From: Ehretia macrophylla
Lineage: Eukaryota > Streptophyta > Magnoliopsida > Boraginales > Ehretiaceae
Reading direction: 5' to 3'
NCBI GenBank assembly: GCA_037974665.1
Contig: CM075768.1
Location: 13,011,001 to 13,075,000 of the forward strand
Length of the DNA: 64,000 nucleotides
Below the pieces are notes generated by a model, which made no database searches, was not told the origin of the DNA, and saw nothing but the letters and a program-made list of their open reading frames with translations. Shown one piece after another: positions 25,617-35,340 of this stretch. Made by a program: the position numbers and the translations under genes. Positions within the stretch are counted from its first letter, which is position 1. Every line of letters starts with the position of its first letter.

Positions 25617-28145
25617 GTCTCTCTGTCTCTCTCTCTCTATATATATTTATATATATACATACATACATGTGTCTGTATATGGATGTTGGTTCAAGGGTTT
25701 TCTTTTTTTATTTTTGTTTTTATCTTTTCGTATATGGCATGTATGATGACTTGCAAGATGAAACATAGAACAAAATTATTGGTGAAAAAGATGCTCGATA
25801 CACAAAGTTCTCACTATGTGCGGTTTTTGGGAGTGGGGTTCAGGAAGTTTCGACCCAATTTGGGTTTTTTGTATGTAATATCATGATGATGACGGCGATG
25901 ACTTTATTATTGCGCCAAAAGATCTCCTCTGTATTTTGTTGTTAGTTTGATTAATTTTGTTGGTCCCTACTAAGTTTAAAAATTAATTTTGTTATTATTT
26001 TTTATGAGAATGAAATGAATTTCTCGGGCATTTTTTTTAATTGTTTTAGTAGAAAGGGTTGAAAGAAACTGTTTTCAGAACAATTAAGGGTAGGAAAACT
26101 ATTTTTGTTTTAGAAAAACTGAATTCCGAGTCTATTAGAATATCGAAGTAAATAAGAGAATTTGGAAAACAAGAAAACTACCTTTCTGAAACCAAACTAA
26201 ACCAAGTCTTATCCTAATAGAAAGGTCGTTTGATGGAAACTATTTTCTGCTTTAGTCACTCCCGAAAACCTTGCAAAAGCCAACTTCCTAGAATCAGGCT
26301 GTAGATATTGATTTTGGCAAGCAAGAACATGGATTGCGTATATGGAAAATGATCCCTTTTTGAAACAATCTCAGAGCTATGGCTAAGTATTGTCCTCAAC
26401 TTGATTTTCTGTTGTCATTGTATCAAATTCAGCTTTTAGAGGGTTGATAATTTTTCTTTAGGAAGGTCTAAGTTCAGTGTTGAGCACTTTCCTGCATCGG
26501 TTATTTGTAACTTGGTAACAATGCAGTATGATGCTCGAGTTTCTTATTGTTGCATCTACTACTGTACACAGTGAGTCAAGCAACTAAAAGCTGGGAAATA
26601 TCACGTTTTTTGTATAGAGAAAATAATTTCTAGGTATGTCATATATGTGACTTGGAATAGTAATCCCTGCAGTGGTAGTTTAGGTCATAATACTTCGAGG
26701 AATTCAAGAGAGTGAATAGCTAAGTGCCTTCACCGAACTCCCAAGAGGTCAAGGGGACCTTCCTCATTTCCCGTTTCTGAATTGGTCTAATTACCTAAGA
26801 AGTTCTGGAATTCTGCGTCTTTAGCGCCTTATGGCTATGTCATAATAGATCCAAACACTTGCCCCGGATCGACTTCCAGATCATAATTGCACTAGTGAAT
26901 AACTAAAGAAAATAGATAGATGGGGGATAGAAAACCCTGCTACTTTGGATTTCTTAAAGTAAGCTCGAGTAAATAGCCATACCTCAGGCCTATTTTTGTG
27001 CTAAAATTGTGATTAGGGACACTTTAAGTGTACCACATTTGCCTTCAGACTAGCAGAAAAATTGCAAAATCCAAGCACCTTGGCTTTACCAAAGTGACAG
27101 ATTACTATTGCAGCGGCTTTATTTATTTATTTATTTATTTTTTAAAGTTGTTTGTAAGCATATCTGCATTTCCATTTTGAACCTACTTTGAAGAATATTT
27201 TAGATACATCAAGATATGGAACTATGTGACACAGGAAAGTGAAACAACAATGAAAATGCTAGTAGAAGAGTTTTAGTGATATAAAAATGTTTGTTTGTAT
27301 ACTTGCAGTAGTTAGTTACTGCTTATGTGAAGTTTGCAATATGTATCGTGCATTCCTTTTAAGATTTATAAATTACATGAGCCAAAGCCAATGTATGTGC
27401 TACTAAGTTTTTATAGTATCAAGGAGCTCAGCTATTGTGTTCTGTTTGACATAGAATATTTTGTAAGAATTGTCTGCTTGCTAACTTTTAGGGATAGCTC
27501 AACTGGTAAAGATCTTGGGCCGTATCCAGAGGTCGCTAGTTTGAGTCCGCTCAGGGCCATTAGAGGTTTACCCGGCCGTTAATCTTAAGGCCCCGTGGGA
27601 TTAGTCAGGCAAAGTTCGGATACTCACGGATTTTTTTTTTGTTAAAAAAAAAAAAAGTTTTGTCTGCTTGGCACTGCAGATACCTTTCGAATTTCTACTG
27701 CGTTATGAAGAGAAACATGAGACATGTCCAGTTTACTTCTGGACTTCTTTGGCTTAGAACTGTTTGACTGTCATGGTTTGAGTATGTTAGTGGAAAACAT
27801 ACAAGAAGTTGGACTTGATTGCATCAACATTTTTGTTCCAGTTCTTGCTTTCCAGTTATTGAGAAGTCAAATCTTCTTTGATTTGTTCTTGGTATCATCA
27901 GTGAACCTGCCTCCATTCTGCTCTATTGGCTGAGCAACTTAATCTCTTACATCTCTCCTCTTCTCATTCCTACTTCAAAAGAATAACGAAGCAAATAGGA
28001 AGGGACCTCCAGATATATGATCATGATGTTGTAGTGGCAAAACGTGTGTGTTCAACACACACGTCGAACTGAAGGTTTTCATGTTAACACATTCATACTT
28101 TCACTAGCTAGCAATTCAGGGGTTGACTTTTTCTGCTGGGTGCAG
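25617..28145 (+). other. SUMO intron 1
   Basis: It runs from GT at 25617 to TGCAG at 28145, about 2.5 kb. It starts with a CT/TA microsatellite (25620-25660) and contains a (TTTA)n run near 27118-27142 and a SINE at 27481-27659. No other gene or coding exon is recognised in it. Confidence 0.7.
27481..27659 (+). mobile_element. tRNA-derived SINE (Au-like)
   Basis: The 5' part is tRNA-like, with a Pol III A box (TAGCTCAACTGG, 27495-27506) and B box (GTTTGAGTCC, 27539-27548). The body contains GGGATTAGTC and the 3' end has T- and A-rich runs. An 11-bp direct repeat TTGTCTGCTTG flanks it at 27470-27480 and 27660-27670. The spacing and flanking duplication show a SINE insertion, not a working tRNA gene. 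It lies in intron 1 of the SUMO pseudogene in the same orientation. Confidence 0.85.
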
Positions 28146-28215
28146 GACGGGAGGAGCACCCAACTGAAAAAACTTATGAACGCATATTGTGATCGTCAGT
28201 GAAACCCCAGGTGAG
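28146..28215 (+). pseudogene. SUMO pseudogene exon 2, internally deleted
   Basis: The acceptor TGCAG| is intact. Only about 70 of the usual ~150 bases remain. The exon reads DG then RSTQLKKLMNAYCDRQ and TGA. After the stop, ACCCCAGGTGAG resembles the exon's normal end (TP-E) in a shifted frame, with a GT donor at 28216 (or 28211). Confidence 0.8.
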
Positions 28216-28424
28216 GTCTTCATCTCTTAAATCCTGTGTCACTAACCCCTCAATTCATTTCTCCCCTTTTCGTCCTGCTCCTCTCTCTCCTCATGGCACT
28301 CGTGTAATGATGTGCATGCACATGTAGACTGTCTCCCTTGCACGCTCACGCACAAATAACACACACACAGACACCTTATGGTTCTTGTTTTCATGTGATA
28401 ACTCTGTTTTTTTGGGATTTTCAG

Positions 28425-28490
28425 CTGGAGATGGAAGATGGTGATGATATCGATGCGATGTTGCACCAAACTGGAGGCTCAGTTGTTTGA
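28425..28490 (+). pseudogene. SUMO pseudogene exon 3
   Basis: It follows a pyrimidine-rich TTTTCAG acceptor. It encodes 21 residues with the acidic EDGDDIDAM loop, the HQTGG maturation site and a three-residue SVV extension that a SUMO protease would remove. This exon is intact. Confidence 0.85.
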
Positions 28491-29060
28491 GTCCACTCTC
28501 TGTTTGTACGAATATAATATCTTCAAAAAAGTTGACCTTCATGAATTGTACTTGTGAAATTCATAGAGGTTTAATGAACATGATTATGCTTCTTTTTTTC
28601 TAGTTTTGTGAAAGTAAAAAGTAAATGTGCTTCATCGATATAGTTACTTTTATTATAGTTATTGCCTCATTTAGAACTAGCTGGAGTTATCAAGTTAGTG
28701 CCAGCATTCAAAAGAAAACTGGGAACGTAACTTGGAGCACTTAGCGCCATGATAATGGGCTATTAAATGAAGGGATGGATCTACTCATAATGTTTTGTAT
28801 AATGTTTAATTATTGGTGAATGATTGTTACGGTTATGAAGAAATAATGTGAATAGTTGACAATAGTTGAATTTCATTTAACGTAATTTATGTTAAAACGG
28901 GATCCTCTCATAAAATGATGGGATGATTTCGTGAAACCGTATGACTAGCACATACGGAATTAGATTATGTTTGCCTTTGTGTAACAGAGACAGGCATGTG
29001 GATAAATGAGAGAAACAATGGGTGTACCAGGAACGGGGGTGAAGGAGTTTTTGGCGAAGT
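28491..29060. other. SUMO 3' flank, no gene seen
   Basis: AT-rich sequence including the likely former 3' UTR (AATATAA near 28510). No ORF, repeat or mobile element is recognised. Confidence 0.5.
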
Positions 29061-29061
29061 T

Positions 29062-29337
29062 TAAGGCTTTGTTTGGTCTAGCTGTGAAATTTTAGTTTTT
29101 GAACTGTAGACTTTTTAGTAGTAAAGTTTTGATTATAGTGCTGTTGAACAAAAATCTTTGACTATTTGGCTTATATCTAGTATCATTGAGTTTTAGAAAC
29201 TTTTAGGGTAATGTTGGAGTTTAATATAAAAACAGATACGTAAAAGTATTTTCTAAAAAGTTTTAATTTGAAGTTTTTATTTTTTTAAACTTTAGTTTTT
29301 ATTTAAAAGTACTTTTAAACATGAGCCAAATAGGCTA
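29062..29337. mobile_element. Possible MITE
   Basis: The ends AAGGCTTTGTTTGG (29063) and CCAAATAGGCTA (29326-29337) are partly inverted. The ~275-bp interior is AT-rich with TTTTAGTTTTT repeats and no coding capacity, as in hAT- or Harbinger-like MITEs. The ends match imperfectly and no target duplication was confirmed. Confidence 0.35.
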
Positions 29338-29394
29338 GGTTTAATTTTTAAATTCGCTGGAAACATTTTTGATTGTCTAAAACTATGCTAGATA

Positions 29395-29812
29395 GGGCTT
29401 TAGGATTAAATTGGTCAAAATGCAATTAGGAGATAACAAGGGTACTTTGGGAGTTAGGGAAGTTATGTCTTTTCTTTTTCTTTTTAATTTTATTTTTGAT
29501 TAAGTCAGCAAATGTGTGTATTTATTATGAACATGTTCTACAAAAATAGAACAATTATGTCTTTTTATCCCCTTCTAGCCATTTTCCTATTACTAGCATA
29601 GTTGCTAAATTTAGCTACGTGGAGTTTGTTTGGATTATGGACACAGCATTTGAAGAGTTCCACTAGAGACAACCATTCTATTTATTGGGAGTTTGGACAT
29701 TATTTTTTATTTTTGTTTTTTGTTTTTTGTCGAAGTTCGGACATTACCAATGAATGAATTATTTGTCTTAATTATCTGAAGTTGTATTCTACCTAGGCTA
29801 GGATAGGATGGA
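29395..29812 (+). mobile_element. Fragment of the copia LTR of 22835-24290
   Basis: It repeats 23262-23690 in the same orientation with moderate divergence and ends in the same CTACCTAGG...AGGATAGGATGG stretch. A short T-rich duplication (29698-29745) has been added. Together with 22835-24290 it brackets the SUMO pseudogene. Confidence 0.65.
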
Positions 29813-30295
29813 TCTCAATTCTTCCCTATTGTCTTTTAATAACTGAGAGGTAAATTGTTGAACGGCAGATTCAAATAAAATGATTCGAGTTGTCAATTAT
29901 AAAAATATATTCATCAATTTTAAAATCATGATTTCTTTCCTTTTTCATCTTTTTTTTTCTTTTCCCTTTTCAATCAAAATTTAATAATGTAAGTAAAAGC
30001 TTTCTCTCTCTCTCTCTTCTATCTCACCTCTCTCACTCACATGCATAAATTTAGCAGAACGTTAAAACTCTATGGTTAAAATTTCATCGTTGCATGACTG
30101 ATCAAATGCAATTAGTCAAAACTACACGTCTATCAAATGCAATTAAAGGACTATAGACAAGAAAAAAGATGAAAAAAAAGAGGTGCAACCCACTAGTGAG
30201 GAAAGAAAGATGGAAAAGATTCAACACTGTAGACATCAACAAGACATCAATCTGATCTTCATCTTCACCAAGATCCACAACATAATCATAGTCAT
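29813..30295. other. AT-rich spacer, no gene seen
   Basis: It contains a (CT)n run near 30001-30018. I see no gene or recognisable element. Confidence 0.4.
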
Positions 30296-30615
30296 TAGAG
30301 GTGGCATTTGGGCCGGGCCGACACAGGCCCAATTTAGCCCAACACACAAAAATTTGGGCCCAACCCAACTCGGTTTGATTCGGCCTACCCTACCACATAT
30401 AGGTAGGTTGAGCTGGGTCATATATTTTTTGACCCAACCCATTTGTGCCCAAGCCCTGTTCATAAGCTCAGCCCAACCCAGCTCGAACCCAGCATAGGCC
30501 CAGTTCAGTCCAGCCCAGCTCAAACCCAGCATAGGCTCAGCTCGAGCCCAGTTCAAGCCCAACTTGAGCCCAATTCGAGCCCAAATAAAGCCTAACTCAG
30601 GCCCAACACAATATA
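30296..30615. repeat. Degenerate GCCCA-rich repeat
   Basis: It begins TAGAGGTGGCATTTGGGCCGGGCC, similar to the 5' end of common plant hAT-type non-autonomous elements. It continues as many degenerate 10-15 bp units built on GAGCCCA/CAGCCCA. No matching 3' terminus is recognised. ORFs on both strands here (for example 30183-30497 and 30236-30622) are repetitive and low-complexity and are not supported as genes. Confidence 0.5.
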
Positions 30616-30772
30616 AGCACAATTGGAGTCCATTTATTACAAAAATTGAATATTATGCATGATGACTAATAACTTTTTTTAAAATAAATTAGCAAGTCGT
30701 AGTATCTATTTTTTTTATTTATTAAAATAATAACAAATAGAAAATTTATTTTTTAAGTTGATACGAAATAAC

Positions 30773-31990
30773 TGAAGGATGTGGATCCTAAGGCCTCTAG
30801 ACATTTAGTTGCAGTTTATATAGAGTTTATAAACAATAAATAGCAGCCAATAATCCACAAGCGGAAATAAACACGAAATCATGCTAAAACAATATCGAAA
30901 TCGCTATCTAGTGCTAGAAAGTCTCTGTATATGATTTTACCTCTTGTGTTGGTATAGATCTATAACACACACACGTGTAGAGGTCTGTGGAGACGCTAGA
31001 AAAGATCACCCAAGGGACATGTACCACCTCCACGTTTCAGAAACCCTAAGTCTTTTACCCTATCCCACTTCCTTGTTCAATGGTTAGGAAAAAACTCTAC
31101 CTATTTTCCTCCTTTGGCCGTGTATCTGTGTGTGTATAGGTGTGTGTCTCTGCAATCCAGATCTCGTGTGGAATGGCTAAAGGAATCATGATATAGCCGA
31201 AATTCCTAGGGATAAGGGAGAGGGAGAGTTCTAGTTATATTAGGAGTCTAATTCTTGAATATCTTTTAAATTATCTTGAAGATAATAACATTATCTTCTT
31301 AATTTAAATTCAAGAATCTTATCCTCTCCTAACAACTCTCTTCCACACACCTAATCCCTAATCCACACACAGAGCATATGCCATCTGGACATTAAATGTT
31401 AAGACAAACATTCTTGTCTTAAGGATGTTTCTTGTCCTAATGTTCTGGTCTTTCTAAATCGAGCTGCATGTTCCCAATTAGGAAATGATCCTCAATTTAC
31501 ACACAAGTACTAAATAAGGAAATAGGTAGTTAACCATTAAGGAAAAAGTGCCTAGGAGAGGGACTTTAAGACATAGTTGCTTTAGCTATAAAATGACCAA
31601 AATGCCCCTGCTAGCCACTAGCAGTATTTTGACCATTTTAACCTTAACTCATTCTACTAAAGAGTTAGGGTTGCACTCCAATACAACTAATTAACTTCTA
31701 GTGGAGGTTTCGTCTTTGACCTACTAAGTAAAAATGACCAAAATACCCCTCTATGTTTTATCCACAATCAAGAGTAGTTCTTGCATTCGTACTATCATTC
31801 TATCTTGATTACACCTACACCTTGGACCTTTATCTTTCCTATAATCATCACCCATATACTATGCCCTTGTTCCTGGGAGCGACCCACAAGTTTAGTATCC
31901 AATATAGCCCGAGCTATATTACTAAGCGCTTAAATTTGGATGATTATATAGATAACTCTAAGCGAGTAGCTCACTATCATTTAAGATAGA
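30773..31990 (-). mobile_element. Copia-type LTR, eroded, - orientation
   Basis: It matches 20197-21500 in the same orientation, including the 'GACCAAAATGCCCC' and 'CATTCTACTAAAGAGTTAGGGTTGCACTCCAA' type blocks in diverged form. It ends CATCCTTCA at 30773, the equivalent of the CACCTTCA end. The 5' boundary is not defined. The ORF at 31753-31989 is chance. Confidence 0.5.
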
Positions 31991-32055
31991 TAGAATCACG
32001 ACTCGTATGAAGACATTTTTCATATCATATATTAGAGACTTTAATGTAAAGGGGA

Positions 32056-32211
32056 CTATAGAAGAGTTCTCATGAGAAAAATGGTATATTTATACCAAAT
32101 ATATGACGAAAATTCTCAAAGAATTAAATTTGACTATAGAAGAGTTCTCACGAGAAAAATGGTATATTTATACCAAATATATGACGAGAATTCTCAGAGA
32201 ATTAAATTTTG
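32056..32211 (+). repeat. 78-bp tandem duplication
   Basis: Two nearly identical 78-bp units (32056-32133 and 32134-32211), each with GAAGAGTTCTCA and a GGTATATTTATACC palindrome. The period is a multiple of three, so the 26-residue unit VYLYQIYDENSQRIKF is read twice in the overlapping ORF. Confidence 0.85.
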
Positions 32212-32494
32212 CCTTGACCTAAAGTTCGAACATTTATTAGATAAAAAAGTTATTTATCTATCAGCTTATAAAGAAAAAGTATTGAAACAAGGAAGCTCAT
32301 ACTTTAAGTGCACCAATGGTTTGATCCTCGATGCTAAAGAGGCCTGTTTCATCCTCAAGAAAAAACATAAATTTATGGTCCTGAAATACCATAACTCAAT
32401 GAAATTGGTGTATCTTGCTAAACCACAAGCGCTAGACACTATTAGATGTTCTTTTATCAGCAAGACATATATTACACCAACAAAAGTCTATTGA
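32072..32494 (+). CDS. Hypothetical 140-residue ORF over the tandem repeat
   Basis: An ATG-started frame of 140 codons. Residues 1-46 are the duplicated 26-residue unit; the rest is lysine- and hydrophobic-rich with no motif I recognise (…YLSAYKEKVL…CFILKKKHKF…). It sits between a decayed copia LTR and the start of Athila element B, with no visible promoter. It may be a chance frame or a remnant of an older element. I cannot assign a function. Confidence 0.2.
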   Translation: MRKMVYLYQIYDENSQRIKFDYRRVLTRKMVYLYQIYDENSQRIKFCLDLKFEHLLDKKVIYLSAYKEKVLKQGSSYFKCTNGLILDAKEACFILKKKHKFMVLKYHNSMKLVYLAKPQALDTIRCSFISKTYITPTKVY

Positions 32495-32621
32495 GGAGTT
32501 AAATATTTATTTCATTATTATTTTGGAGCAAATTAATATGAGGGCACTCAGGATCAAAGTTGGTTGGGTGTGAAAAATGAAAAGTTTTTGTTTGACTCAT
32601 CACAAGCAAAATGTTTATTAT
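32495..32621. other. Flank of Athila B, no gene seen
   Basis: AT-rich sequence immediately before the LTR of element B. TATTA (32617-32621) would be the left target duplication. Confidence 0.3.
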
Positions 32622-34311
32622 TGATATGTCTATAATCGTAGTACTCAAACCACGATATTTTACTACATTTTAATCTTAACTTGAGGTATAAATACTACAC
32701 TTAATACACTTTTGTTGTAATGTAGGGTGATCAAGAATAATACACTTTTGATGCAATGTAAGGTGATCGAGAAAGTGAAGAAACCATTGAGATGTAAGTC
32801 GAAGAGTTGAGGAACGATGAAGATTCGAGTGTTGGTGGCAAAAAGGAGCTTATAGAGAAAGAATTTGGCCCAACTGAGTGCATAAACGAGCTTAAGATGG
32901 CGATATTAACAAGGAAGGCCTCTTTCAGAATTTTGCCCAAACAACAAAACTGGGCTGACACTGATGACACGAGCGAGGCGGGGCCCTAGCATGTGCCAGG
33001 CACACGTAGGGGCCCCTGCCGCCCATGCTGTGGCCCTTGGTTGGGCCACAACGTGTACTTATGGCCACGCAGGCATGGCCCGCTTGTCCATGCATGGCCA
33101 CACAGGCACTCGCGTGGGGCTGGGCAGCCACTACCTATACTACGGCCCCCATTGGGCCGTGGCATGTGCTTGGCACATAGTAGACGACCACCACCTATGG
33201 GCGCGCACTCCGTGGCCTCCCATTGGGCCATGGCATCCCCGGTGGTCCAATGAGAAAAGGAGGTCTATAAATAGCCCTCCTCCCCAGTCCAAAGAATATA
33301 TTCAGTTCCATATATAGTTTCATTATGTTATTTTTATAGCTTTTTATAGTTTATGTAGTAGGTTAGTTAGGGCTATTGTAATTTTATTTTGACAAACATG
33401 GGGGAAATTCTATTTGGGTAGCTACATTACGGGGAGATTATTGCACATTTTAACGTGAGGAAAAGCTCGGTAGCTACGCCTGTGCAACCTCGGCTCAAAT
33501 CGCTACTTCATGAATAGGAGTTCATTTAATGGGGGTGCCTTTCTTTACTATCTTTTATTTGTGTAGCTCGTATTCATTTTTAATGTTTGAGTAGATCTAT
33601 TATCTAGGGGAGGAATTGTAATGATAGTATTTTAATTTACGGTCTCAGATTCAGATAATTTGATTTCAAGGCAATATATGACTTTCGTTATTCAATACAT
33701 TATTGTCTTTCATATTCATTATACTTGTTGTTAATGTTATGATTGCCTTACATTCATGCCATATATCCGAGCTTTAATTGTGAATCTATCGGTTGTACCA
33801 TAGTTTCTATGAGATTATAGGTTGTACCATGATTTCTAGTTGTGGATTTGTTAATTGCTTTGTTTAGTTAATTTGCCTAGTCACTTTAGATTACAAGGAC
33901 AGATCTATACTACAGATAGATAAAGGACACGATGATAGAATGACACCCATAACTCAAATAGTGACTAGGAATTAATTAGACTTAGAAAATTAACTAGGTT
34001 AGGCTTGTAGCTTAATCCGAGCATTGAATCAAAGAGTCATGAACCCGAGCCTAGATTAGTTGCCTCTTTGCATATCTGACCTCTAGATCATTTCCCCTGA
34101 ATTTGAAAAACTTTACTTTAGTTTAGTTTACATTATTTTAACGACACTTCAATCACAAATTGTTTCACACTTTCACTTAAACACTTTCACACACTTCATC
34201 ACAGACTAACTTAGCAGCCTTCTTGTGGATTCGACCCTGCACTCAAGCACACTACATTACACTAATCTGTATACTTGCAGTTCTAAAACTTGGCCAATTT
34301 TGCACACATTT
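32622..34311 (+). mobile_element. Athila B 5' LTR, first part
   Basis: It begins TGATATGTCTATA, matching the TGATATGACTG start of the Athila A LTRs (read on - strand), and stays alignable with them (for example the TCTAGGGGAG...TTACGGTCTC block near 33603-33650). The last 24 bases of the LTR are at 52270-52293, beyond an inserted solo LTR; total about 1.7 kb versus 1.77 kb in A. The region 32980-33240 is strikingly GC-rich and precedes the TATA box, so it is U3. ORFs in that GC-rich part, on both strands, are not genes. Confidence 0.82.
33265..33274 (+). promoter_or_regulatory. TATA box of Athila B LTR
   Basis: CTATAAATAG, at the place equivalent to the CCTATAAATAG of the A LTRs (reverse strand at 41810-41820 and 51578-51588). 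Confidence 0.6.
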
Positions 34312-35212
34312 TGTAACAGCCCAATCCCTCACGAGATCAGAGCCCCTATTCATTCCACTAAACACAACCCGACCCCAACCCCGGGCACAGAAAACGAGGG
34401 AAAACGGGAAAAATCTCCCATGTTTATAGGACTATCCATAACCTGTATTTAGAAGAAATAGCCACAATACAATTTATAACATTCATTTATTAATTTCCAA
34501 AGACTATAAGGCCATTCGAGCCTTCCTATTTTCAATAATATACAATACACAGGCAAGCATTCCCACAAGTTATTGAAATACTATGTTATAAAACCAGTTA
34601 TCATACCACTCTAATCCTATCCACTTAACTTTCTTATAATTTAAGTCCTCCACCAACCATTGCCTAAACCACACAAGCATGCAAACCCTTAGGCAATGAA
34701 GTAAGCAATAAAAATAAAGCATTAGAGAATACCACAGACCGCTATCTTTAGGAAAGCCTATCTTGATTACATTCAATACAACCAATAATATAAGTAAGGT
34801 ATACAGGCCTCAGAGAGTACATAACATACACATAATTTACATTGGTGCAATCAAATAACTAAGGCATTCACTCAAGGAAACTCTCGAGCCTTCACCATGA
34901 CAACCTCCGGAAGAACTGAACCTGAAATGGTCAGAAAAAGGAATGAGCATACTAAACATGTATGCCCAGTGAGGGAGGGAATATATAGTCGGGGAGTTTT
35001 CAAATAGGTTTTCGTGCAATGCAACAACAACAGTAAGGTAAATTAACAATGCACGATTAATATACATATAACAACTAGACATTACACATCAAAGAAGGAA
35101 AACAAACACAATAGATAAGTATGTAAGGTAACCGTGAAAATATAACACCAATACAAACAATATTCAAGTATGCGAAACTAAACAACACATATAGGAACAC
35201 AATCAATGGTAG

Positions 35213-35340
35213 CTCTCCAAGGACTTAAGGCCCAAGCGAGAGTTACACATAAAAAGGATATAAGCTAACTCTCCAAGGACTTAGGGCCTAAGCGAGAGTT
35301 ACACATGAAAAGGATATAGGGTAACTCTCCAAGGACTTAG
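35213..35340. repeat. 56-bp tandem repeat in LTR d
   Basis: Units starting CTCTCCAAGGACTTA at 35213, 35269 and 35325, each containing GGCC(T/C)AAGCGAGAGTTACAC. The third unit is cut by solo LTR e and resumes at 37745. Confidence 0.85.

Larger units (their letters stand above)
25539..28490 (+). pseudogene. SUMO (small ubiquitin-like modifier) pseudogene, three exons
   Basis: SUMO is conjugated to lysines of nuclear and other proteins through a C-terminal di-glycine. Exon 1 (25539-25616) encodes 26 residues ending INLKVKGQ, then a GT donor. Exon 2 (28146-28215) encodes DG followed by RSTQLKKLMNAYCDRQ, then TGA at 28200-28202 and remains of the TP-E segment. Exon 3 (28425-28490) encodes LEMEDGDDIDAMLHQTGG plus SVV and a stop. 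Exon phases match plant SUMO1/2-type genes. Compared with the family, exon 2 lacks about eight residues after DG (the first part of the β-grasp strand) and about twenty after CDRQ, the latter loss leaving the frame shifted. The predicted product is 44 residues without the di-glycine. Retained introns argue for a DNA-level duplicate, not a retrocopy. Confidence 0.85.

Noticed and set aside
25506-25886. 126-codon ORF covering SUMO exon 1
   Set aside because: It starts at a GTG and runs past the GT donor into intron 1; only 25539-25616 is exon.
27491-27560. tRNA gene
   Set aside because: A and B boxes are present, but the arms do not form a normal tRNA, a SINE body follows and an 11-bp duplication flanks the whole unit.
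30102-30622. ORFs of 88-128 codons on both strands
   Set aside because: They are translations of the GCCCA repeat (rich in GLSWA/AQPSSN type strings) without domain or start context.
32925-33317. Four overlapping ORFs on both strands, His/Pro/Gly-rich
   Set aside because: They fall in the GC-rich U3 part of the Athila B LTR, where stop codons are rare because of composition.
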